Source: Lethocerus indicus (Eukaryota > Arthropoda > Insecta > Hemiptera > Belostomatidae). Taken from it: a stretch of DNA of 64,000 nt. The stretch covers positions 16,588,442 to 16,652,441 of the forward strand of contig JACDQD010000008.1 of NCBI GenBank assembly GCA_019843655.1, written 5' to 3'. The translations under genes and the position numbers were made by a program. Of this stretch, positions 23,301 to 35,438 are shown in pieces; position 1 is the stretch's first letter, and every line of letters starts with the position of its first letter. The notes beneath the pieces are model-generated. The model ran no database searches. It was not told the DNA's origin and worked only from the letters and a program-made list of their open reading frames with translations.

Positions 23301-25662
23301 TCTGGGAATACTCATTTTTCCCTAGAAGCGTGTACAATATATCAGCCAGAGGAATACACATTTTATGGGGTACATACAGCCTCGACCGGTTTGATTATTT
23401 CGTTTCTCAGAAATGCTTTTAATTAATTCATGATAGAACATAAAATTTATGTATTATTTTGTTTTGTACGTATAGTACTATTAATAATATATTGATTCAC
23501 GCGAGGATATTAAGAACATACATAAATAATTGTGTGAACGAAAATTGTGTTTGAGCGAAGAAAGTACATATAGGAAAAGTGCCCTGTAATTCGAATTGTC
23601 CGCCAAGTTTCTTTCCTTAGCGTGTAACCTTTTGATATGTTTGCGAGACTTCCGATACGTTGACGGTAGAAAATTGGGAACCCATCAGTCTTTGGGAATA
23701 CGATCGCACTGTACTAAAAGCTATTCTACTCGGGAGGTAAACCGATCGTTACAAAAAGGACTCGTATGAAATTACCGACGGCGTAGAGAGCCGGTATTAT
23801 CGTTACAAACACATTATTATTGGTTTTAGGAATTGGACACGATTGCTGCGAAACTCATTTCTTATTATAATTAAATTCATTATATCTTACAAATTGAATA
23901 GCTTCAATGCGGGAAAATGAAAATAACAGAGTTGCATTACAATGAAAGGGTTTAATTACATACTTTGAATTGTAGTGAAATTTGACTGAAAGTAAGTTGC
24001 CAAAATGAATACAGTACCCTTCAATTTGGTTCTGCAAACTCCAATCAGTAATCACGAAGGACAAAATAAAATTGTACCAAAAATTGAGACAAATGCCATT
24101 TTAAAACTACGGCGATGTAATAATAAGGCAAAAAACTATTTGATTATAAATTAAAATAGTTTCGAGATAAATTTGAGGGGTAAAATTTGGCGTAGGGGGA
24201 AATGCAGGTTGCCGTAGAGTGTTTGGAGGGCCCGGAGGAAGTTGGCTGTAGGAAGCGGGCTTAGTATGACTACGAGAGGGAGTAGAACTGGTTTGACCTG
24301 TCGAGGCCCTCTCGACTGCCCCCGGTCTATAATTCAGACCGCTGACCGACATACCGGCTCCCTGACCTTAACGCCTAGTGTACCCTTAAACCCATGAATC
24401 AGTGAGTGAACACCGCGCTCCCTTCGTTAGCCCGCTCTGACACAGCCGGGGTCCGGCAGAAACAATGCCGCCAGTTTGTGGACAGAGTAATGGACCAGTG
24501 GTATAAACCTCTGTTGCGACGTCAACAGACTGCCTCTTGTTGTATGAATATATTGAATGTTCACTAAAATATCTTGTGTCCCGAATTTCGGACTCCAAAA
24601 AACTAAATACTATTTCAATGCATTACACCATCGTTGGAGCGTTTATATCTTCGATACCAAGATCCGAATTCACAAAGGGCGCTCGAGATTATTTAAGAAA
24701 ATTTTGAACTGCTGGAGGATCGCATCCATCAGTTCTTGAAAAATTCATGTATTAGAATATGTCCGACAAGAACCCTTGCCTATTTCAAACAAGGTTTGTA
24801 GAAGAAAAAACGGACACTTTTTTCCCATGTGAAACCTTTTGTATTATATTGGCATAAAAATACGAGCTATAAATGGACAATATGGATGCGTCCGACTAAA
24901 ACGCTTGACCGCTCGTTCTCCACACAACGCTTCAGACCCAACTTGATCCATAAAATTTCATGGCGACGTTCATCCCATGACCCATAACCGGGGGAAGAAT
25001 TTGGTTTCACGTCGACGCGTAACCCGTCCAGCGTGGAGATACAAAAACACAGACAGCGACCTACCGGGCGCATCTTGGGAAACTACTTGGAAAGTTGTGG
25101 AAACTCGCTTTCCGGAGTTCATCCGTGACAACGCGATAGGGAGTTCCATTTCTGCCATAACACTCTCGGGACCACTCCCCGAGTTGAAATATGTGTAGTT
25201 CATTTTATTGCAATACTCGGTATTCGTGCGGAACAGAGACGAAAATCTAATGTTATTAGTATTATAATCATACGGCCCTAACAGTATTTCCATTTCTACT
25301 GTAATTTATTGGAATCAACGGGATCATGCATTACGCTTTTCGCTGCTTGTACAATGTACAAAACTGGGACTAATTGCACGAAGACGGGAAACTCTGGGGG
25401 CTTCACCGGATGGACCGATCCGTCAGTGACGTAAGGCTTTCGGTTGATGGATGATCGTGGACCTCGTCGTCGACTCGTTGATCGAACGCCATTTATCATT
25501 CAGGATCCCAGAAATTAAAACTGATTCGGTCGCTCGGACATAAGAAATCGCGGGCGATATTATAGCATCAACGAAAGGAGGCGTCGGTATTTCCTGCGAG
25601 ATTGAACTTATTACGTGCGGCGTTAAAACCCCACTCATAAAAAAATTACTTTTGTGTTGCAG
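20336..25662 (+). other. Intron 2, last part
   Basis: A small inverted repeat pairs 20854-20870 with 20933-20950 (GTCGTCATGACAACG against its near reverse complement). A (AT)10 run lies at 21108-21127. A GC-rich patch at 22250-22600 holds TGACGTCA (22453-22460) and TGATGTCA (22469-22476). A 140-codon minus-strand open frame (22670-23092) lacks splice or coding support. The intron ends with TTACTTTTGTGTTGCAG at 25662. Confidence 0.45.
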
Positions 25663-25749
25663 TTGACGACATATGCGGCACGTACATTGAGAGCAAGCCT
25701 AGAAACAAGAACCACCACCAGCCGCCTCCCTGCCTATGTAAAACATCAG
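25663..25749 (+). CDS. Internal exon 3 of the Pro/Gln-rich protein gene
   Basis: An 87-nt exon lies between acceptor TTTTGTGTTGCAG and donor ATCAG|GTACAT. Phase 1 gives Val (split codon after exon 2, or Ile after the candidate exon), then DDICGTYIESKPRN, KNHHQPPPCLCKTS and a carried G. It begins acidic, then becomes basic, His/Pro-rich and ends with a CLC pair. Phase 2 is closed at once by TGA (25664-25666). Phase 0 is open here but is closed in exon 4, so phase 1 is the only continuous choice. The length is a multiple of three and the phase is symmetric. No known motif is recognised. Confidence 0.62.
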
Positions 25750-27737
25750 GTACATAACCGTATTTAGTTATTCAGAGTAGCATTAGTGAAGCATTCCTAT
25801 ATCGTGATTCCTTCATTACCGCCAGATGAATTTACGTAAACGATTCATAAGAGCTCCTTGGTGTTTTATTTCGTAAGCGCAATACGAAATAACTCAACAA
25901 AAGAAGCATTTCATTGGCTTCTTTTCAGACCTTCGGCCATCAAAGGCTATGCGAAATTTACGAATTTCCGCCGTCCATTTTCCTGCGGATCGATGGGTGA
26001 AAAGCGGCGCTCTTATTGTCTCCAAAACTAGAGCGTACTTCCACGGATGAATTATTCATTCGGTAAAGACTTCACTGTGAACTCTTTCGCGTGCAGTACC
26101 GTGTATTACTACTGCGTACAACCGGGGGAAAAGAGCGGGTTGCAATTACAGTAAACACCACCCGCCAGTAAAACTGCACCTAACTTGGGATCAGAATAGT
26201 TCGATTCCCTATAATTTGTTCTGTTTCTTAATTGTGTTACAGTGTAGACGCCAGTGAATAGTATCCGTATAACCCGCTGGTGTTCCTCTACAATTTTTTA
26301 TATAATTTAAGTGTTCAAGTACAATGTAATAATCGGTACTGTAGGGGTGAAAGAAGGGGATGGTACTTTAGATCTCTAACTATTTGGATGCCAAACCCTA
26401 GGGTTTGTGTCAGAATTGTGATTAAAACGCCGTATACCTTTCCCGTATTCGGTCTTACAGCTAGGTTGAAACTGTAATATTTTTCTGTGTAAACCCCCTC
26501 ATCTAACTGGTTTCGAATTCAACTGCGAGCGATCCGAAGCCTGTTTTTTAGACCGCTGTCGAGGACCACCGCTTATTAGAGATGAGTTTTCAGAACTTTC
26601 GGTTGGGGGGGGGGTTTCGCGGAACTTCAAAAGCGCTTCCTCCACCGAACAGTCCCACTTTGGGGACCCTTTAACGAGGTTGTGCGAATTGTTGGACTTT
26701 GATGACTATTAATTCAGGATTTTCCGGCGTTTGATATTTTTGTTATTTCAATTCTTCCGTCTCTTGGAACCTGGAAAGAATATTACCGCTTTTAGAAATG
26801 CCGCTCAGCGTTTTTCAATTTGTTATCGCGAATTCTTAAACTTCATTTAGAAGTTGAATTGGGGTTTAATAGTCTCAAATAAGGAGCTCAAAATTTTACT
26901 GTAAACATTTAGCATCGTCGATTGAACATTCACGATTGCGGTTTCCAGTAAATGATTTGATTTAGTGGGTTCCGTTTTGTGGTAAGCACGTGGGTGGCTG
27001 CGTACTGGTGAATGGGGGACCGACTACTACCATTGTGTGTGGGGAGTGGAGTGGCCGATAGGAGGCCGCCGACTGTTTCTCAGCCGGCCCCGTCACTGAA
27101 CTGAACTTTTCCCACCCGCCCCAGGCCCCGCATCACTCGTATACGCTTTATTGAGTGTCACGATTGTCGACCAAGCCGTTGACGGGATCAGTTTTTCTTC
27201 ATAACAATCGTACCTAACATTTGGGATTCAGAGAAACATGACTATTTCAGAATAGAACGGTATATTTTTTGCGCTCATTCAATTTTAGACATTTACATTG
27301 GGCATTCATTATTTTAGTAATGAAACAGAACAGTAAAAGAGAAGAGAATTTACGGGTCCGTTTATGGCTATTGTTGTGAATCCCATTTCGCTTAGCGCCA
27401 AATAGTTTCTGCTTCGCGAATTAAAAATCCGTTTAACCGATTTGTTAATATAAAGTCGACGGTTACTTTACTCCCCGCGGAACACTTGGAATCTCTGTAG
27501 TTCGAGGATTATGTACCTCCGCTCTGACGGTTCAATCCTGTCGTTTCGAAACGCGTCCACCTTCGGGAGTCGGCTGTCTTCTTTCTACTGTTTTTTTTTT
27601 GCATCCAACCTCAGTCATAATCCCGCGAGGATTGGCCGTTGTAATCTTGTCGAAGGTGACGTACGAGACGGGGGCTCGAAACCCTGTCATGTATTGATAC
27701 AACGAGGGTCGGTTCTTATATTCATTTATATTTGGTG
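25750..27737 (+). other. Intron 3, first part
   Basis: This begins GTACAT. A run of ten G lies at 26605-26614. GC-rich patches occur near 26980-27150. No exon or repeat family is seen. Confidence 0.45.
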
Positions 27738-28094
27738 TATAAAAAGGCTAACCGGACCGGTGCGACTGACCTTACCCAGTCGAAGTAGGGCTTGTCAATT
27801 TATCATTGTATGGTTGTTGTACGCCTTCAACTTAGGAGGATTGGACACGGCGAAGATTGGAGGCTGAATTTTCCTGCGATCATCCGAGTAGATCACGATG
27901 TCGTTTCTGGTAACAGGATGCGATCGCTCAATACTCATGTACACTGGCATGACTACTCGGAGTTCGTTTGCTGGAAAGAGGAAGAATCGCGTGCTGCGGC
28001 GAAGGCAGTGGGCGTCCGAACTGTCTTTGAGCCCGAGACGTCCGACAATTCCAAAGAATGGTTATTTCCCGAAGATCCACTTTGTTCGGACTAG
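27738..28094 (+). CDS. Speculative short ORF downstream of a TATA-like box
   Basis: TATAAAAAGG at 27738-27747 precedes, by 44 bp, an ATG (27792) that opens a 100-codon frame ending at TAG (28092-28094). The peptide is charged toward its C-terminus (WKEEESRAAAKAVGV, FEPETSDNSKEWLFPEDP). No domain, signal peptide or membrane segment is recognised. Two other frames are also open over much of 27898-28240, which lowers confidence and suggests a locally stop-poor, GC-rich patch. It could be a nested gene, a decayed element ORF or chance. Confidence 0.15.
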
Positions 28095-31000
28095 TTCATC
28101 AAGGCTTTTCCCCGTCCGAGATCCCTCCTAGCAGAATGTCCCTACGAGGCGGGACAGGGATAGAGTATTTTACACAGGATTGTTACGAGGAAAAGTACTC
28201 CTTGCGTAAATTCTCGAGGAGAAAACGATGGCCAGAATAATGATAAAGAGTAATAAATTAGTTCGGAAGTGCAGGTAAAAAGAACTTGTGACAAGGCAGA
28301 CGGGAGCAAAACTTTCACACATGCCTATCGGTAAAGACCTAAATTCTCACTACATTGATGTTGTTTTCGTTTCCAAGGCTTGTAGTGTTACCGAACACTA
28401 CCAGAAATTGGTATTTATTTATTGATGCAATAAATATTTAACTTAGCATATGCCGTGAGAATTTCGTCGGTCTTTCTTGGCGTTTTATATTTAGTTGAGA
28501 TAAGAAGTGCACTGCTAAATAAAAATTACGGTTGTCTCTGCAAGTAAACGTTTTTCACGGCAGTCTCTTTATTCGTGTCGGCATTCTGAACGGCAGGTAG
28601 GAAAGAGAGTATTCAAATTGTTTGTTTTTTCATTCAATTTTTTTCAGTGAGTTTCCAGCGGGACATTCCTCTTTGTTGGAGAGGCGGGATTGATTGTTCG
28701 CATTTGCCTCCGCATTGTTCTCCAGATTTCGTTTTTTGTTTATTTGTTTTCACCCGGACCCGTCCACAAACGGGAACTAATTTATTAAAAATTATAATTG
28801 ACTTTCCTTTCGGCCCCGTCGTCGGTCAAATTCGGCGGCGTGAAATATTACAATTGTCAAACGTAGCTTCGAACTTTCAGAAATGCACCGCGGTGCGGTG
28901 ACCACGCGATTTGCAAATTTGGGAAAATGACCGTCTGGTAAAACGGATGACTGGTGGGACCTCGGCCAAAGGCTTCAAATTCGATTTGTATTGTGCCGTA
29001 CTGATAATACGTGACCTATTGGTGGAGCACGATTAGTCTGTTATACGTAACAGGACAAATACGTAATATTAATCAGGTTACCAGCGAAGGAAGCTGATGG
29101 TGTTATTCTAAATTTAGTTGAATCGTATGGCTTCGGTCATTTTGCTTTGGTTACCATGACATTAGTCCTTTGGCCTATAATTTATTTCTTCACTCTGATC
29201 GTACTCTGCTCATTAAATAACATGGAGGCAATAATAATATATAAATAAATGTTTTATAACAGATCTGTTTGGATGGCGAATTTATAAAATCTTTTAAATC
29301 ACGATTAAAGCTACAGTAATTTATTCACAGATGAATTACACACGCTTTTACTTTATTGCATATTGAACTTTATATCCGTTGAATAATATACGTATAGTCA
29401 TATCTACGATCTTAAATTGTATGCCCTTGTAAACAAAAAGGACATTTGCTATTAATACGTGGTTAGCATTCGAAGTTCCAAGCGTGGGGTAATATATAAT
29501 TTCACAAATAGATAATTATTGTCCAACGCTCCAACTAATAGAGCACAAAATTCTCATTCTCCTATAATATAAATTAGTAATAAGTCACTACCTCTATTAT
29601 GCTCTTTGTTCAGTTTCCTGTTATGAATTTCGATACTCGTTAATATACAAGCCCCGGAATTATACGGGCGTCCAGAACAGCATATATACATATATACGTG
29701 TAAATAAGTACATACTCGCAGACACAATTGACATATTTGAGCACATGTTGAATCTACATCTTCTTGATAGAAGATGTGCTACTATTGCACGTCTATAGTA
29801 ACCCAACCAAAATCATTAAAGTGTCATTCATAAGGGCGCTGTTTCGGGAAATCACCTTTTATGTATTGCTGCCCGAGAGTGGCTACTCAAACTCTGTAAT
29901 TAGCAGGCCGCCTTGTAATTTACCAAGCTTTAAATTTGCCAGCGAGGGCCATGCCCCGAACGTTCGGGGTGAAAGTAATTGACTTGCATAACAGTACGGC
30001 ATGCAGTTTGCGATTGGTTCAAGCCCAGGCGATGGGACTGACCAGGGGGGGCCTTATCGCGATCGCGTTCGGCCGGAATATTAAGCCGGCTACCTTAATC
30101 TCCGCCTCGATGACACTCTCTGAATACATGCATGAACGAAACTCGTACACGAACGTATTTCTGTGTTCGCCGGAATCCGTGTGACTACTGTGGCACCCAC
30201 GAGGGGCCATCGGGTGAGCCCAATGCTGATGTCACGCTCAGGTCGCCTACCGCGAATCGACGGTGGTTCATTTGCAGTTTTTAAAAGAAACACACGAGTA
30301 GGATCCCAATTCCTCGCATTTTGATAGCGAAATTGGTACAATTTGGGAGGGTATGAATCTTTCCTCAGATTCACGTAGAGTTGAATTCAACCTCGGGAAC
30401 TCCTGGTAGCCGGAGAGAGTTTGAACTGTGAAGTCATGCGGAAAGTGCATGCGGATTGGCTCCCGCCTTGCGTGACTCTCCCCTTTATGATAAGGACAGT
30501 AGGGATTTGGTTGCAGTTGCAGGCGTTCAGACATTGTTAGAGCCCGAAGCCCTCCCAAAGGATTATATTGGCCCTTTTAAAGCATTTGCTCGGCTGAAAT
30601 TATACCAATAACGCGAATAACATACATTTCTATGATACATTTTAATATTTTATAAATACATTTGTGTAAGTAATTTAAAAGGAAACTCGCGAGTAAAAAA
30701 ATATAAAACCAACTATCGGCGATTTGTTTTACGTTAAGAATCTTTACTTTTTATTAGTCTATCTCATTTTAGGGAAACGGGCCGCCTTCCCAACTACAAA
30801 TTACTTCTTAAGCGGTGAGGTTTACACAGTTTTATATCGGCGGTGCACAAAAGAATTCCTAATTTGACTGAATCGCGTGCTCGGAATCTACGCCCCCTTA
30901 AAAATTAGCGTATTGGCCCTCATCACGGAAACAGTAATTATAGTAATATTGATTTGGACGGAGTACAGTTTTATGGATTTTCCCTAAAGCTAAAGAAATA

Positions 31001-33643
31001 ATGTCGATAGCTGAAAGAAAAACCACAATGTAGATGTAATTTTTTAAATATATTCATTCTCTTATGAAAGGTACAGAATAAGGTGACTGATGGATGAACC
31101 ATCCGAATGTTTGTATCTATTCCGGTTGAAAGATACCGTCTGTTAATTGGTAAAGCGCAATCGTGTTTTCACCCAACTAGTGAGCTCCGGACATTGTGGA
31201 GTATACTCAGCTCTACTATAATCACCTAAAAATATTTATTTAATTTTATAAATTTTGCCGGCCGCAGACATTGTGTTGAGTTCCAATTCAAACACATTTT
31301 CAGTTTCCCGGACGGCCGATGGGTGAGGAAACATATCGAACCGGGCCCGAATGTCCATTCCTTTCTGTTATTTCCGTGGAAGCTATTTCCGCCCCGAGAT
31401 AACGATTCAGATAACCTTATTCGGCGGGGAGATAGCGACGAGATAGGCCGCGGGACCCGCCTCCGTTTATTATTATTATAATTGCCGCCAGTGAGCCGCT
31501 AAACGATCTCTCCGGCCGCATAATTGGAAGACCGCGTCAGATAAATAGGTGCCGAATAAGTCCGGAAAGGAGGATTGGAGCGGTTTAATAACTACTCCCA
31601 ATGTCTTTCTCGCCGACCGAACGTGTCCGATTCTTCCCCCTTCGAATTATCGAAATTTGGCCGGTTGGTTGTTAGGGATCGGAGGGAGGGCCGCTGATTT
31701 AGTTCTGAAGCAATTTGGTACCATCTGCCGAAGACAAAAATCTGTAGGGCCCGGTACCAAAAAAATCTACGCCGTTCAGTGAACAAGCTCTTCCGATGTC
31801 TTTGAAAGGAAACCGACTCGTAGGCTATTCACCTTGTGCAGAGTGTTATTATTATTCTGAGGAGGCACTTTATAACATTTTAATTTCAGGCAGTAACTGG
31901 ACTCCGGATGAAAGCCACCGGAGCCCAAATAGGTTTTTTCCCCAACAAGAATGTTCCATTTATTTTTATTGGAGGCGCTGGCCTAGGTCGGGTCCACAAC
32001 AAGAACCGTCGTCACTGCGGGGCGTATCCGTTGCTTCATCACCCGCACGACCTCATTATTTTTCCCCTCGTCTTGCGTTTCGTTGTCCAAGCGTTTTTTT
32101 TTCCGGCCCCAGCTCCCCTTCCAATTTCTTCGCCCTGTGCCGCAGATAAGAGTTTTACCGGCCGGCACGTTTAACAGCCCTACGTTCCACGGCCCTTTTG
32201 GGCTGAACACGACGGAAAAAAATATGTCGGTTCGCCTGTTATTCCCGATTATTTTGGAAGTTGGCCTCACTAGTTTTGGCCATTCATTCATTGGTCTTTT
32301 TGTTTCCTATTTGACGCATCAACCTGTATTAGCTGTATGGAATCGACTATTTCTCTTATAGTGCCACAGGGGTGAAACAGAATCCTGAACGCTTATTAGT
32401 TTTGTATTCTGTGTATTATTTGGGTTTTTCCAAATCCGGACTACCGGACTTGTAATATTACCACAGGACATTGTACCCATTTCCACCGAAAGCAGATACA
32501 ATTTATGTTTAAAGGAACTCCGCTCCGATTTGTTTCAATGGACGACAGATATCGAGATCCGGGACGTGCGATCCATACCTGACGAAAATAATTGGTTTCT
32601 CGGAATCTGGATCTTCTAGATTTCAGCAAGGCACGTGCCTGAAGACCCAGAAGGGCAATAGGCATTTAATTGGTGCCTCGTTGCGTTAATTGATCGGAAC
32701 CGCATTTTTTTATTATCCGACCCCATCTCCGATCGACCTAATAAAAGGCCGATAATTGGCCACCGGATAAGCCCGTTTCGGTATCCAAACGGGCGCCTGT
32801 CAGTCATACCGAGTCGAAAAAGGAATTTGAGTTCTAAAAGTCTGTGCTTTCGGATTTTTATTTGTTTCTTTTTAAGACAGAACTGGACGGTCCGATCGGA
32901 GGGTTGGCAGTTGGATTGAATCCACTACGTCTGGATACTCCTGAGCCTATGCTGGACGAATCGCTTGCCTATTGCCAGCGAATCGTATAATAGTAAATTA
33001 TGCGGGAGTTTTATTAAACAAATATTGTATTAAATGAATATTTGCAGTCAATAGCCAGTACTCATCAGACAGTTTATATTCATAACAACTAGTATCGGGA
33101 ATTAAATTAACGGCTGTGCAAATTCGACGTGTATATACATTGAAGTAAATATAAAAATAACTAATAAGCTTGTCTGTCTTATTTGGTGCATCCTCAGTTG
33201 CATTGCGCCAGTAAAGAAATAGGGTATATTTGAAAGGGGATTTAAATTTATCTATTTATATTTTTTAGGGTTTGATACTTTCGAGACTTTAGTTAGCAAG
33301 GAAAGTACTGTCAGTAGATATGTACCTTGGTATTCCAAAATATCAGTTTGTATATCCGTGTATATATTTCAGATCCATTTTCTTGTATAACGTGCAAGAG
33401 TGCAATAGAATTACGGCCTCATGTCGTGGCGGGACAACTCAGTCTTCTCGACTACTAAATCGTGCCTAAACAAGGTAGCGGGAAAACAAAAAATAAATAC
33501 AATGCTCCGTTGTCTTATTTTATCCGTCGCCCAATGCGCGATACATGGAAACGCGATGCTGCCGATGATGGGGGTCCGGATCGGGTGGAGTTTTGTATAA
33601 GAGCGGATGAATGAGAGGTGTTATTGATGTATGTTGTTGGCAG
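28095..33643 (+). other. Intron 3, remainder
   Basis: This contains the 28304-28325 copy of a repeated 22-mer (see the separate entry). A T-rich acceptor TTTAATTTCAG at 31889 is followed by about 250 nt open in phase 1, but every candidate donor leaves the wrong phase, so it is not called. The rest is AT-rich with no recognised feature. The intron ends with TGTATGTTGTTGGCAG at 33643, a weaker, G/T-rich acceptor. Confidence 0.45.
28294..28333 (+). repeat. Dispersed repeat fragment, copy A
   Basis: AGGCAG (28294-28299), then after 4 nt the 22-bp GAGCAAAACTTTCACACATGCC (28304-28325), then a partly similar tail (ATCGGTAAAGA). Copy B is at 39602-39645. An identical 22-mer pair is very unlikely by chance in 64 kb (about 1e-4). 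Element family unknown. Confidence 0.6.
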
Positions 33644-33826
33644 GGTGGGGAGTCGCCGGGAAGAAGGAGCGGCGGGTCGGTACGACGGGCTGCTCGCGGA
33701 CGACCCCTGTCTCGCTGGCGTGGACCACGAGCAGCTCCAATTCGGTGGCCGCGCTGACGCCCGCCCGCCTGGGACACTCACGGACGAACACGGCGGACAG
33801 TCCACATACCGCCTCCCTCCCCCCAG
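33644..33826 (+). CDS. Internal exon 4 of the Pro/Gln-rich protein gene
   Basis: A 183-nt GC-rich exon runs from TTGTTGGCAG to donor CCAG|GTACCA. Phase 1 gives Gly (split codon), then WGVAGKKERRVG, TTGCSRTTPVSLAW, TTSSSNSVAALTPARLG, HSRTNTADSPHTASLPP and a carried G. It is rich in Ser/Thr with a basic KKERR patch, so disordered and probably phosphorylatable (inference). Phase 0 hits TGA at 33755-33757. Phase 2 is open here but closed in exon 3. The donor is mediocre. The same frame stays open through it to a stop at about 33991, encoding a Thr/His/Pro-rich tail. A retained-intron or alternative 3' end is therefore conceivable. The length is a multiple of three and the phase is symmetric. Confidence 0.65.
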
Positions 33827-35354
33827 GTACCATCACTAATCACCCCCACACTCATCACTCCCAAACCCCCGCCAACACCACCGCCACCACCCGTAGGCTC
33901 TCACTCACTCATATCACTCGCTTATCTTCATATTTAGATATTAGTTTAACGGTTCATGGTTTGGAACCCGGAATACCTCCACCGCCAGTTTAGATCATGA
34001 CAACCGCATTCAGTCGTATGACGCCAGTACTGTGGGAGTTTTATTCGAAGCCGATGTATCGCGAGCCAATAAATAAGTAATCGCCCCTCGGATCGTCTCC
34101 GTCCGTTCGCCCCTTCGGGCTTGGGACGCGTGCCGGCAGCCGATAAATCGACCTGTCGCCGCTTATTATTATATCACGGAACGCTTATGTGGCAACAGCC
34201 TGTCGTCGGAAGTGCACCGCCGCATACTTGTGTTGAATAACCGAAACTGCCGTGTTGAAGGCAGCACGATCGTGACGTTGAAGAGAGTAAAGGGAATATC
34301 CGAGATGGTCATTTCCACCCCTTTCATTAACCTCTGAGACTCCCGTTTACATTTTTAATTCGCTTCTCGCCGCGTTCCTTTCGGACTATTCAAGTTCTCC
34401 CGCTCGATTCATTATTCATTTAGCCGATAACCGATGTTTTCGATCGGAACATTAAACTCCATTCCGTTCTTCGACCCATTACTGTTCGACAGTCCACGCG
34501 GGGCGGTTTTATGTTGATGAATCTGCACCCCGGCTATTTTAGACCACTGCGCGTTATCGTTCATTCAGGCGTAGCTATGGGTACATTTTCATACATCTTG
34601 CATGTTGCATCACTTAGGAAATTAGTGTGTAGTGAGACCACATTGATTGCTGACTGCTCACAGATTACTAAAACAGCCTCGAGGAGCTGTTCTAATGGCC
34701 TTCCGTTTGCGAGATATTTTAGCTCTAAAAAAAATGTTTTACGACTTAGTAGCATCCGATGCCATCCCGATTATCATCAGCATTCTTCAAATCACCACCG
34801 GAGGCTTGAACGTCCTCCGAATGCAAGTATCATCAAACATTTCTACGGTCTGGTTACAGGGTACGAAATAAAAATAAAAACATGTTTATTCACGTCGGGT
34901 AAATTTTACAAAAATTTGCATGACGCTTCACCCCACCGCCTTTATGAAGGTTTCACTTTCAGTCATCATCTCATTGGCCTTTCGCAACGGGCGCAGTTCA
35001 CTGGCACCGCCAACGCTTTTAATTAACCACCCCCGAACCTCATCGGCCGGCCTGACATTTGTTCCATTTAACTCCAATGCGGGGTTCGGTGCTCGCTTTC
35101 CGGTTTCAGTCCGGTTTTTACCGCATCCGGCTTAGTCCTATGCGGGCTGAATATATTCCGCGCATTGCGCGAGGTGAACGCGCCGCGGAACGAACGGAGG
35201 AAACTCGCCGGCTGGTTTCGACATAACCAGTTGGTTTCCCCGTTGAAGTAAGTCATATTGGCAACGCTACTGCCGAGTTGAGAAATCGAAGCCGTACTAT
35301 TTTTATACGAGAATTAACTAAGAGTGGACTAAGAATTTATTTTGTTGTTCGCAG
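33827..35354 (+). other. Intron 4
   Basis: 1.5 kb, the shortest complete intron here. Its first 170 bp continue the open frame of exon 4 and are CCAC-rich. The longest open frame in the window (34511-35026, 171 codons) lies inside, overlapped by a second open frame at 34647-34871. Neither has good splice support, and a frame of this length is expected about once by chance. A strong donor-like GAA|GTAAGT at 35239 would give a phase that does not fit exon 5. It ends TTTGTTGTTCGCAG. Confidence 0.5.
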
Positions 35355-35438
35355 GCAGTACCAGCGGAGGTATCCCCGTCGGTATAGCGGTCGCGAGGCA
35401 GAGGGTACAACAGCAATCGACTCCACCGCCGCCATTGA
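35355..35438 (+). CDS. Internal exon 5 of the Pro/Gln-rich protein gene
   Basis: An 84-nt exon between TTTGTTGTTCGCAG and the strong donor TTGA|GTAAGT. Phase 1 gives Gly (split codon), STSGGIPVGIAVARQRVQQQ, STPPPL, and a carried A. GGIPVGIAVARQR is the least low-complexity part of the predicted protein and the most likely to be a conserved motif, so it is the best handle for identifying the gene. I cannot name the family. Phase 2 is also open in this exon, but exon 3 rules it out. The length is a multiple of three with symmetric phase. The next firm exon is not found. The following intron would be at least 7.7 kb (to 43182) or 23.6 kb (to 59079), or would leave the window. Confidence 0.7.

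Noticed and set aside
31890..32150. Phase-1 open stretch after a good TTTAATTTCAG acceptor in intron 3
   Set aside because: Every nearby donor leaves phase 0 or 2, which would break the frame into exon 4. Donors are weak and the peptide has no coding bias.
33646..33826. Alternative phase of exon 4 (Asp/Gly/Arg-rich reading)
   Set aside because: That phase is closed by TGA at the start of exon 3. It could only be used if exon 3 were skipped and the upstream phase differed.
34511..35026. Longest open frame in the window (171 codons), inside intron 4
   Set aside because: A frame this long is expected about once by chance in six frames of this size. A second frame is open across the same stretch, composition differs from the firm exons, and no good splice pair bounds it.
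35127..35238. Open segment ending in GAA|GTAAGT just before exon 5
   Set aside because: It would be phase 1 in and 2 out, which does not match exon 5, and the acceptor (CATCCGGCTTAG) is weak.
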